Assembly (NCBI GenBank): GCA_039820585.1
Contig: JBCBPV010000025.1
Span: 1 to 46,265, forward strand
Length of the DNA: 46,265 nucleotides
Direction of reading: 5' to 3'
Origin: JBCBGF01 sp039820585
GTDB lineage: Bacteria > Pseudomonadota > Alphaproteobacteria > Rhodobacterales > Rhodobacteraceae
In this document: positions 24,159 to 31,419 of the stretch, piece by piece
How the letters are laid out: the number at the start of each line of letters is the position of its first letter
Position numbering within the stretch: position 1 is the first letter of the stretch
Position numbers and translations under genes: made by a program
The notes under the pieces: model-generated
Told to the model about the DNA's origin: nothing
The model's database searches: none
Seen by the model: only the letters and a program-made list of their open reading frames with translations

Positions 24159-24638
24159 ATGACACCCGAAGAAAAAGCCGCCCTTCCCTATCGCAAATGC
24201 GTGGGCGTGGCACTGGCCAATGGGCAGGGTCACGTTTTTGCAGGCGAACGGATCGACACGCCCGGGGCGTGGCAGATGCCGCAAGGTGGAATTGATTCCG
24301 GCGAAAACCCCATCGACGCCGCCTTGCGGGAGCTTTGGGAAGAAACCGGGGTGCGGGCAGAACACGTGTCTGTCTCTGCACAAACCCCTGGATGGATACC
24401 CTATGATCTGCCCGACGACCTGATCGGCAAGGTCTGGAAAGGGCGGTATCGCGGGCAGGAACAGCGCTGGTTCCTGATGCGGTTCGCAGGCGCGGACAGC
24501 GATATCAACATCGCCACCGACCATCCCGAGTTCTCAGCCTGGCGTTGGCTGGCCCCCGATGATCTTTTGGCAAAGATCGTTCCCTTCAAGCGCGACGTCT
24601 ATGCCCAGGTGCTTGGCCATTTCCGCCCGCACCTTTAG
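24159..24638 (+). CDS. rppH: RNA pyrophosphohydrolase (Nudix)
   Basis: A 159-residue Nudix hydrolase that removes pyrophosphate from mRNA 5' ends or, in the closely similar alphaproteobacterial branch, hydrolyses dinucleoside polyphosphates. The Nudix box GGIDSGENPIDAALREL plus WEETGV occupies residues 43-65 with every consensus glutamate present. The opening YRKCVGVALANGQGHVFAGE and the GAWQMPQGGID block are characteristic of RppH. ATG at 24159 lacks a strong ribosome site. It follows ctpA by 45 bases, across a hairpin. Confidence 0.92.
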   Translation: MTPEEKAALPYRKCVGVALANGQGHVFAGERIDTPGAWQMPQGGIDSGENPIDAALRELWEETGVRAEHVSVSAQTPGWIPYDLPDDLIGKVWKGRYRGQEQRWFLMRFAGADSDINIATDHPEFSAWRWLAPDDLLAKIVPFKRDVYAQVLGHFRPHL

Positions 24639-24678
24639 TGCCTTCCCCTGCCGCCGGGCCACAGGTACACCCGGCCCC

Positions 24679-25539
24679 ATGAAACAGAAGATCGATACCA
24701 AGGCCATCGGCCTCGACGTGGGGCTGGCCTTTATTCGCTGGCTGACCGGGGCGGAGAACCTGCATTACGGGCTTTGGACGGGGCTGGAGGTGAGCGCAGG
24801 TAACCTGCGGGCGGCGCAAGATGCCTATACCAACAAGCTGTTTGACCTGTTGCCCGAGGGTCCGTTGAAGATCCTCGATGTCGGCGGCGGTGCGGGGGAA
24901 ACGGCAGGCAAGCTGACCGCGCTGGGCCATGACGTCGATATCGTCGTGCCGTCGGCGTTTCTGGCCGGCCGCTGCCGGGAAAACGCGCCCAAAGCGCGCG
25001 TGCATGAGATGATGTATGAGGACTTCCGCGGTGAAGAGGGCAGTTTCGATCTGGTCCTGTTCTCCGAGAGCTTTCAATACATTCCGCTGGCCGACAGTCT
25101 TGGCAGATCGACACGACTGCTGAAACCCGGCGGCCACCTGATCCTCGCCGACTGTTTCCGGGCAGAGGGCTATCAGGTTGGCCACCTGCACCAGCCGGGT
25201 GGCGGCCATGCAGTTGAGAAGTTTCGCGTCGCACTGAAAGATAGCGTGTTCGAGGTGCTGTCAGAGGAAGACATCACTGCTGCGGTCGCACCGTCGATCG
25301 ACCTGGAACAGGCTCTGTTCCACGTCTTTGGCCTGGCCATCACCCGCATCGATACCGAACTTACCGGCAAGCGCCCCAAGTCCCGCTGGCTGTTGAACCG
25401 TGCTTATCGGCTGATCCTGAACCAGCGGCGGCGGGACAAGCTGCACCAGCGGTTGATGGAGCATACGCGGACGGCAGAGGCCTTTCAGCAATACAACCGC
25501 TACCTGATGATGAAGCTGCGAAAGCCCGGGGAAGGGTGA
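24679..25539 (+). CDS. Class I SAM-dependent methyltransferase
   Basis: A 286-residue enzyme with the S-adenosylmethionine loop KILDVGGGAGETAGKL near residue 70, a second strand VDIVVPSAFLAGRC, and SFDLVLFSESFQYIPLADSL as the post-motif region. The N-terminus GAENLHYGLWTGLEVSAGNL resembles small-molecule or lipid methyltransferases. The C-terminus is basic and helical (NRAYRLILNQRRRDKLHQRL), possibly membrane-associating. The substrate is not evident. It stands between rppH and dnaE2 with its own short gaps; ATG at 24679 fixes a normal-length protein, while an earlier in-frame start would overlap rppH. Confidence 0.85.
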   Translation: MKQKIDTKAIGLDVGLAFIRWLTGAENLHYGLWTGLEVSAGNLRAAQDAYTNKLFDLLPEGPLKILDVGGGAGETAGKLTALGHDVDIVVPSAFLAGRCRENAPKARVHEMMYEDFRGEEGSFDLVLFSESFQYIPLADSLGRSTRLLKPGGHLILADCFRAEGYQVGHLHQPGGGHAVEKFRVALKDSVFEVLSEEDITAAVAPSIDLEQALFHVFGLAITRIDTELTGKRPKSRWLLNRAYRLILNQRRRDKLHQRLMEHTRTAEAFQQYNRYLMMKLRKPGEG

Positions 25540-25561
25540 GACGCCTTCGGACTCCACATGA

Positions 25562-25576
25562 GAACAAAAGGTGAAT
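25562..25576 (+). promoter_or_regulatory. LexA (SOS) box ahead of dnaE2
   Basis: GAAC at 25562-25565, a seven-base spacer, then GAAT at 25573-25576 matches the alphaproteobacterial LexA target GAAC-N7-GAAC with one mismatch. It lies 14 bases before the dnaE2 start codon, where bound repressor would block transcription. DnaE2 genes are classical SOS targets. Confidence 0.75.
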
Positions 25577-25590
25577 ATACTATCTAGCTC

Positions 25591-28458
25591 ATGACCGCCG
25601 AGCTGAACATAACCTCGAACTTTACCTTCCTCACCGGGGGCTCGCACCCCGAGGAATACATGCGCCGTGCGGCCTATCTGGGGCTCAAGGCCATCGCGAT
25701 TGCCGATGAGAACACGGTCGCGGGCATCGTGCGCGCGCATACCGAAGCGCGCGAGATCGCGCGGGCCGTGCGGCTGCGGCAAGAGGAACCGCTGATCGGC
25801 CCTCCCGCGCCGGATCACCTGCCAACGCCCCCGTCGGCCGACATCTACAACGCCCCCCGCCTGATCCCCGGCGCGCGGATCGTGCTGGAAAACGGGTTCA
25901 CCGCTGTCACCCTGCCCCGCGACCGCGCGGCCTGGGGGCGGCTGTGTCGGCTGATCTCAACCGGGCGGCTGCGGGCAGAGAAGGGCGCATGCAAGCTTCG
26001 GATGGAGGATCTGCTCGACTGGGCCGAGGGGCAGGAGATGCTGCTGATCCCCACCCGGCTGACCCATGGCCGCTGGTCAGATGAGGCGCGCCGCCTGATC
26101 CGCCGGTTCGGCGCGCAGTGCCACCTGATGCTAAGCCCGCGCTATGATGGTGAGGATGCCCAACGCTTCGACAGGCTCGCGAATCTGGCCGAAACCTTAG
26201 GAATAGACACGGTTGCGAGTGCTGCGCCCATCATGCACCACGGGCGGCGGCGCAAGCTGACCGATGTGCTGACCGCCGTGCGCGAAGGGTTGCGGGTGGA
26301 TGAGTTGGGGCGGGCGGCGCTGGCCAATGCCGAGCAACGCCTGCGATCCGAAGACGAGTTGCGCCGCATCCTCGGGCCCCAGGCGCAAGCCGTCACACGG
26401 GCCGGTGAAATCGCGGACAAGTGCACCTTCTCCCTCGACGAACTCCGCTACGAATACCCCTCGGAAATCGCGGATGGCGAAAGCCCCACCGACCGCCTGC
26501 GCCGTTTGTCCTATGCCGGGCTGAAATGGCGCTACCCTTCTGGCGCGCCGGACCGGGTGAAGACGCTCCTCGAACACGAGTTGGCCCTGATCGGCAAGCT
26601 GGGGTACGAGCCCTATTTTCTCACCGTCCACGACGTGGTCGCCTTCGCCCGGTCCCGCAACATCCTCTGCCAGGGGCGCGGGTCCGCCGCGAACTCGGTC
26701 GTCTGCTATTGTCTGGGCGTCACGTCCGTCTCACCCGAGATCGGCACAATGGTGTTCGAGCGCTTCGTCTCGGAGGCCCGCGATGAGCCCCCCGATATCG
26801 ACGTCGACTTCGAACACGAACGCCGCGAAGAGGTGATCCAGCATATCTATGAACGCTATGGCCGCCACCGCGCGGGCCTGTGCGCGACCGTCATCCACTA
26901 TCGCGGGAAGCGTGCAATCCGGGAAGTGGGCAAGGCAATGGGCCTGTCAGAAGACACTATTTCAACGATTTCCTCGCAACTCTGGGGGTTTTTCTCGACC
27001 AACGGCCTCGAAGACGAGCGCCTGCGCGAGATCGGGCTCGACCCCGCCGACCGCCGCCTCGCCCAGACGATGGCGCTGATCTATGAAATCCAGGGCTTTC
27101 CGCGCCATCTCAGCCAGCACGTGGGCGGGTTCATCATGACCGAGGGGCGGCTTGACGAGTTGGTCCCCGTGGAAAACGCCACGATGGAGGATCGCACCGT
27201 CATCCCTTGGGACAAGGATGATATCGACAGTCTGGGCATCCTGAAGGTCGATATTCTGGCGCTGGGGATGCTCAGCTGCATCCGCAAAGCGTTTGAGCTG
27301 GTGAACCGGCACCACCAGATCGACTATTCGCTGGCCACACTGCCGCCCGAGGACCCGGAAGTTTACGATATGCTGTGCAAGGCGGACTCGCTTGGCGTGT
27401 TCCAGGTGGAAAGCCGCGCGCAGATGAACTTCCTGCCCCGCATGCGCCCCCGCACCTTCTATGATCTGGTGATCCAGGTCGCCATCATCCGCCCCGGCCC
27501 GATCCAGGGCGACATGGTTCACCCCTTCATCCGGCGGCGGAATGGCGAGGAAGAGGTAAGCTTTCCCTCCGATGAGCTGGGCAATGTGCTGGGCAAGACC
27601 CTGGGCGTACCGCTCTTTCAGGAACAAGCGATGCAAATCGCTATCGTCGGCGCGGGTTTTACGCCCGAAGAAGCGGATCGTTTGCGCCGATCGCTGGCCA
27701 CCTTCAAGAAACACGGCAATATCAGCGAGTTCCGGGGGCGGTTCCTCAAGGGCATGCTCGCCAAGGGTTATGATGCCGACTTCGCCGAACGCTGTTTCAG
27801 CCAGATCGAGGGCTTCGGCTCCTACGGTTTCCCCGAAAGCCACGCGGCCAGTTTCGCCCTGCTGGTCTATGCCTCAAGCTGGCTGAAACACCACCACCCC
27901 GGCATCTTTGCCTGCGCGCTTCTGAACGCCCAACCCATGGGGTTTTATGCCCCCGCCCAAATCGTGCGCGACGCCCGGGAGCACGGGGTCGAGGTGCGCC
28001 CGATCTGCATCAACGCCAGCTACTGGGACAACGTGATGGAGCCCGACGGCAAAGGTGGCCTCGCCCTGCGCCTGGGTTTCCGCCAGATCAAGGCCATGCG
28101 CGAGGAAGAGGCCGCCTGGATCGCCGCCGCGCGCGGCAACGGTTACCAAAGCGCGGAAGACGTCTGGCGCCGCGCCGGGATCGACCCCCGCAGCCTGCGC
28201 CGGTTGGCCGAGGCGGATGTGTTTGCGTCCCTCGGCATGACCCGGCGCGAGGCGCTGTGGGACGCACGCGCGATTGGGGCGGCCAAGCCCTTGCCGCTGT
28301 TCGGCGGGGATCTGGACGGCGAAGGTATCGTTGAACCCGCCGCCCACCTGCCCGCAATGACGGAAGGCGAGGAGGTGGTGGAGGATTATGTCGCCATGCG
28401 GCTGACCCTGCGCAAACACCCCATGGCGTTTTTGCGCGAACGCCTCACGCCATCCTGA
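25591..28458 (+). CDS. dnaE2: Error-prone DNA polymerase DnaE2, C-terminally short
   Basis: A 955-residue C-family polymerase for translesion synthesis. It has the PHP domain (start ITSNFTFLTGGSHPEEY), the palm with catalytic PPDIDVDFEHERR near residue 400 and ILKVDILALGML near 550, the thumb and fingers (GSAANSVVCYCLG; FPESHAASFALLVYASSWL), and the helix-hairpin-helix region (RNGYQSAEDVWRRAG-like). The normal protein is about 1050-1150 residues and ends in an OB-fold domain; here it stops just after MRLTLRKHPMAFLRERL, where that domain would begin. No frame-shifted remnant is seen before tag. The usual partners imuA and imuB are not adjacent. Catalytic residues are intact, so polymerase activity is likely. 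Confidence 0.92.
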   Translation: MTAELNITSNFTFLTGGSHPEEYMRRAAYLGLKAIAIADENTVAGIVRAHTEAREIARAVRLRQEEPLIGPPAPDHLPTPPSADIYNAPRLIPGARIVLENGFTAVTLPRDRAAWGRLCRLISTGRLRAEKGACKLRMEDLLDWAEGQEMLLIPTRLTHGRWSDEARRLIRRFGAQCHLMLSPRYDGEDAQRFDRLANLAETLGIDTVASAAPIMHHGRRRKLTDVLTAVREGLRVDELGRAALANAEQRLRSEDELRRILGPQAQAVTRAGEIADKCTFSLDELRYEYPSEIADGESPTDRLRRLSYAGLKWRYPSGAPDRVKTLLEHELALIGKLGYEPYFLTVHDVVAFARSRNILCQGRGSAANSVVCYCLGVTSVSPEIGTMVFERFVSEARDEPPDIDVDFEHERREEVIQHIYERYGRHRAGLCATVIHYRGKRAIREVGKAMGLSEDTISTISSQLWGFFSTNGLEDERLREIGLDPADRRLAQTMALIYEIQGFPRHLSQHVGGFIMTEGRLDELVPVENATMEDRTVIPWDKDDIDSLGILKVDILALGMLSCIRKAFELVNRHHQIDYSLATLPPEDPEVYDMLCKADSLGVFQVESRAQMNFLPRMRPRTFYDLVIQVAIIRPGPIQGDMVHPFIRRRNGEEEVSFPSDELGNVLGKTLGVPLFQEQAMQIAIVGAGFTPEEADRLRRSLATFKKHGNISEFRGRFLKGMLAKGYDADFAERCFSQIEGFGSYGFPESHAASFALLVYASSWLKHHHPGIFACALLNAQPMGFYAPAQIVRDAREHGVEVRPICINASYWDNVMEPDGKGGLALRLGFRQIKAMREEEAAWIAAARGNGYQSAEDVWRRAGIDPRSLRRLAEADVFASLGMTRREALWDARAIGAAKPLPLFGGDLDGEGIVEPAAHLPAMTEGEEVVEDYVAMRLTLRKHPMAFLRERLTPS

Positions 28459-28472
28459 CATTCCCTGTCAGG
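28454..28472 (+). terminator. Small hairpin across the dnaE2 stop
   Basis: CCTGACA (28454-28460) and TGTCAGG (28466-28472) form a perfect seven-base stem around TTCCC, spanning the dnaE2 stop codon. Without a T-run it is a weak terminator at most. Confidence 0.4.
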
Positions 28473-28494
28473 TATCATCAGATAGGCTGCCCCA

Positions 28495-29061
28495 ATGACC
28501 ATCGACGACAAGCCCCGCTGCTTCGGCTCTCACTCAGAACTCTACGCCCATTACCACGACACCGAATGGGGCGTGCCGGTGCATGATGACCGGATGCTGT
28601 TCGAAATGCTGATCCTCGAAGGCGCCCATGCTGGCCTGAGTTGGGAGACGGTTCTGCGCAAGCGCGACGGCTATCGCGAGGTGTTCCATGGGTTCGACAT
28701 AGACCGGGTGGCCCGAATGACAGACGCGGAACTAGACGCTGCGCTCCAAAATCCTGCCATCGTCCGGCACAAGCAAAAGGTCGCCTCTAGCCGCAAGAAT
28801 GCGCGAGCGTTCCAGGCGATTCAGGGTAAGTTTGGGTCTTTTGACACCTATCTCTGGGACTGGGTCAAAGGGCACACACTGATCGGCGATTGGGCGACGA
28901 CAGACGATATCCCCGCCACAACCGATATCAGCGATGCGCTGTCCAAGGACCTGAAAAAACGCGGGATGAGCTTTGTGGGCTCCACCATAATCTATGCTTA
29001 CATGCAGGCGGTGGGGCTGGTGAATGACCACGCCCGCACCTGTTGGAAGCATGGCGCCTAG
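28495..29061 (+). CDS. tag: DNA-3-methyladenine glycosylase I
   Basis: A 188-residue base-excision enzyme that removes 3-methyladenine. The zinc site is complete: a cysteine in RCFGS, the histidine in YHDTEWGVP, and H and C in NDHARTCW. LEGAHAGLSWETVLRKR carries the substrate-binding glutamate and tryptophan, and SDALSKDLKKRGMSFVG with YMQAVGLVNDH closely matches the E. coli enzyme. It starts 36 bases after dnaE2 and is probably transcribed with it from the same LexA-controlled promoter. Its stop shares CTAG with the convergent gene. Confidence 0.94.
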   Translation: MTIDDKPRCFGSHSELYAHYHDTEWGVPVHDDRMLFEMLILEGAHAGLSWETVLRKRDGYREVFHGFDIDRVARMTDAELDAALQNPAIVRHKQKVASSRKNARAFQAIQGKFGSFDTYLWDWVKGHTLIGDWATTDDIPATTDISDALSKDLKKRGMSFVGSTIIYAYMQAVGLVNDHARTCWKHGA

Positions 29062-30041
29062 TCGCCCAGCCGCTCTGCTCGCCGCGCGAGTTTCTCGGCC
29101 AGGTTCAGGCCCACGCCCGGCCTGCTCCACGGACAGACGGCAATGCAGATCGCGCAGCCCTGGGTCTGGTTGAAGAAGGGCAGGCATTTGTCGAAATCGA
29201 CATACCACTTTTCCACCCCACGCACGGTCTGCTTTTTGGGAAACAGCGCCTCGGGCGGGCAGGCATCTTCGCAGATCCGGCAGTTCTGACAAAACTCGTC
29301 GATGCCATGATCTTGCGACGGCGTGGAGGCAAAGGGCGCATTCGTCATCACGGCGGACAGCCGGAAAGACGACCCGAACTCTGGGTTGATGATCGAGCCG
29401 TGCTTGCCCAACTCCCCGAACCCCGCCGCAATCGCCGCTGGGACCATTGCCAACGCCCCGGTCATCGGCCCCGTCACCGCCGCGGCATCCCAGCCGTCAC
29501 GCCGCAACCACCCGGCAATCTCTTTCGCCGCCGCCGCCGCGCGGGAATACTGGCGCATCACCTCAACCCCGGCCTGAGGTGCGGGGGCTTTGGCGATCTC
29601 GTCATAGTCATGCTGAAACCCGGCGACGATGATCGTCTGCCACGGCGCCTCGTATCCCTCGAAGATCCAGTCCTGCGACAGCGGTGTCACACCGACCTTG
29701 TCGCACACACCGTCGGCCACAAAGCGATCCAGCGCGCCGGTCCACTCCTCCGGACTGCGCATCACCGGCTCCTCCGCCACCTCGGGCAATGGCGCGTCAA
29801 GGATCGCGCGCCGCCGCATGCGTTCTTCCCCAAACCCCGGATGGCCCGGGTCAACAGTGAAGAACCACCGCTGCATCTGGCCGTGCGGGATATCATCGGG
29901 GTTGAGCGACCAGTAGACCGTGCGTGGGGGCCGCACTTCGTCCTCGCCCAGCCCGTTGATCGTATTGCCCGACACCCCAGGCGCGCAGCCCATCTGCGCG
30001 GGGTCGGGGGTGAAAGGGCGGTACGGGCTGAGGCGGGGCAT
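29058..30041 (-). CDS. Short QueG/reductive-dehalogenase-like iron-sulfur protein
   Basis: A 327-residue protein with two 4Fe-4S motifs near the C-terminus: FCQNCRICEDACPPEAL (about residue 250) and FDKC followed by CAICIAVCPW (about 280-300). The segment GFGELGKHGSIINPEFGSSF is typical of the corrinoid-binding domain shared by QueG epoxyqueuosine reductase and reductive dehalogenases. QueG proper has different N-terminal text, and respiratory dehalogenases carry a Tat signal, absent here; catabolic dehalogenases are about twice as long with a reductase domain. A non-respiratory dehalogenase-type or other cobalamin reductase is the best guess. It ends the long minus-strand array. Confidence 0.7.
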   Translation of the reverse strand: MPRLSPYRPFTPDPAQMGCAPGVSGNTINGLGEDEVRPPRTVYWSLNPDDIPHGQMQRWFFTVDPGHPGFGEERMRRRAILDAPLPEVAEEPVMRSPEEWTGALDRFVADGVCDKVGVTPLSQDWIFEGYEAPWQTIIVAGFQHDYDEIAKAPAPQAGVEVMRQYSRAAAAAKEIAGWLRRDGWDAAAVTGPMTGALAMVPAAIAAGFGELGKHGSIINPEFGSSFRLSAVMTNAPFASTPSQDHGIDEFCQNCRICEDACPPEALFPKKQTVRGVEKWYVDFDKCLPFFNQTQGCAICIAVCPWSRPGVGLNLAEKLARRAERLGD

Positions 30042-30062
30042 GGGCCTGACCTTAGCGCGGTT

Positions 30063-31322
30063 TCACCTCAAACGGCGCAAAATCTCATAGCTGGCATACC
30101 CATCCGGCGTCATACCGATGGAGCGTTGGAACGACCGGATCGCCGAGATCGTGTTCGGCCCGATGATCCCGTCGACCCCATCGGTATCGAACCCAGCCCG
30201 CGTCAGGCGGCGCTGCAATTCCTGCCGCTCGGAAAACCGCAGCGGCGGATCGGCGACCGGCCAATCGGCGCGGATGGCCGGGCCCCCCGCGATCCGGTCG
30301 GACAAATGGCCGACGCCGATCACATAGGCATCGGCGGCGTTATAGCGCTCGATCACATGGAAGTTGTTGAAGATCATAAACGCCGCGCCGCGCGCGCCCG
30401 CGGGCAACAGAATCGATGCCTCGCCATGGTTCGGAACCGGACGCCCGGCCATGTCGCGCACACCCAGTTGCGCCCAGGTCTGCGGCGATTTCTTCACCCG
30501 CGCCCCGGCTTGCGAGAAGTCAAAGCCCCGTGGCAATTGCACCTCAACACCCCAGGGCTGGCCCTTGGTCCAGCCAAAGCGCGCGAGATAGGCGGCCGTC
30601 GAGGCCAACGCATCGGTCGGATCCTCTGACCAGATGTCCCGCTTGCCATCGCCCCGGAAATCCACGGCATAGGCCAGATACGAGGTTGGGATGAACTGCG
30701 TATGCCCCATCGCCCCGGCCCACGACCCCGTCATCCCGCGCGGGCTGACATCGCCCGACTGGATGATCCGCAAGGCAGCGACCAGCTGTTCCTCAAAGAA
30801 CCGCCCGCGCCGCCCGTCAAAGGCCAGCGTCGCGAGCGCCCCGATAATCGGTGTGGTGCCCTTGTACTCGCCATAGGCGCTTTCCAATCCCCAGACCGCC
30901 GTCACCACCTCGGCCTCGACGCCATAGGTCGCCTCGATCTGTTCCAGCACGCGCCGGTTGTCGCGCAGGGCGGCCTTGCCGTTGCGGATGCGTGTCTCGG
31001 ACACCGCGCTGTCGAGGTATTCCCAGATCTGCTTGGTGAACTCTGCCTGGTTGCGATCGCGCTGGATCACATCGGCATTATAGCGCACGCCCTGAAACGA
31101 CGCATCGAACACTTGCGGACGGATACCTTGGGATATCGCGCGGCCACGGAAGCCCGAGATCCAGCGCTCGAACCCGCGGTTCGACACGGTGGTGGGCGCG
31201 TTCACTTGAGTTTGTCCCGTGGCGCGAAATTCGGGCCGGGGGGACCGGTCGGGCGCGAAAGCTTGCGCCGATACAGTTGAAATGACGGCGGTACACACCG
31301 CAAGAACGGCGGCAAAGCGCAT
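30063..31322 (-). CDS. Lytic murein transglycosylase (MltB type) with peptidoglycan-binding domain
   Basis: A 419-residue exported enzyme that cleaves glycan strands to 1,6-anhydro-muramyl ends. It has a signal peptide (to about residue 22, SAQAFA), an MltB-type catalytic domain with the glutamate in VWGLESAYGEYKG (about residue 146) and SWAGAMGHTQFIPTSYL, and a C-terminal peptidoglycan-binding helical module (ELQRRLTRAGFDTDGVDG). The lipobox cysteine of MltB itself is lacking, so it is probably periplasmic and soluble. ATG at 31322 has an AGGTGA site. It lies about 100 bases downstream of rnr. Confidence 0.9.
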   Translation of the reverse strand: MRFAAVLAVCTAVISTVSAQAFAPDRSPRPEFRATGQTQVNAPTTVSNRGFERWISGFRGRAISQGIRPQVFDASFQGVRYNADVIQRDRNQAEFTKQIWEYLDSAVSETRIRNGKAALRDNRRVLEQIEATYGVEAEVVTAVWGLESAYGEYKGTTPIIGALATLAFDGRRGRFFEEQLVAALRIIQSGDVSPRGMTGSWAGAMGHTQFIPTSYLAYAVDFRGDGKRDIWSEDPTDALASTAAYLARFGWTKGQPWGVEVQLPRGFDFSQAGARVKKSPQTWAQLGVRDMAGRPVPNHGEASILLPAGARGAAFMIFNNFHVIERYNAADAYVIGVGHLSDRIAGGPAIRADWPVADPPLRFSERQELQRRLTRAGFDTDGVDGIIGPNTISAIRSFQRSIGMTPDGYASYEILRRLR

Positions 31323-31419
31323 GGGGTCACCTGTTTCATTTTTTATTACCTGCTCTGACCCTAGTTACCCCAAGTGCGGGCACGCTCAAAGTCACAATGG
31401 TGCAACAGGCAGGGGGTCG

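Noticed and set aside
29043..30629. A 528-residue plus-strand open frame over the iron-sulfur protein and transglycosylase genes
   Set aside because: It spans two well-supported minus-strand genes, is rich in Arg/His/Pro without domain text, and has no ribosome site.
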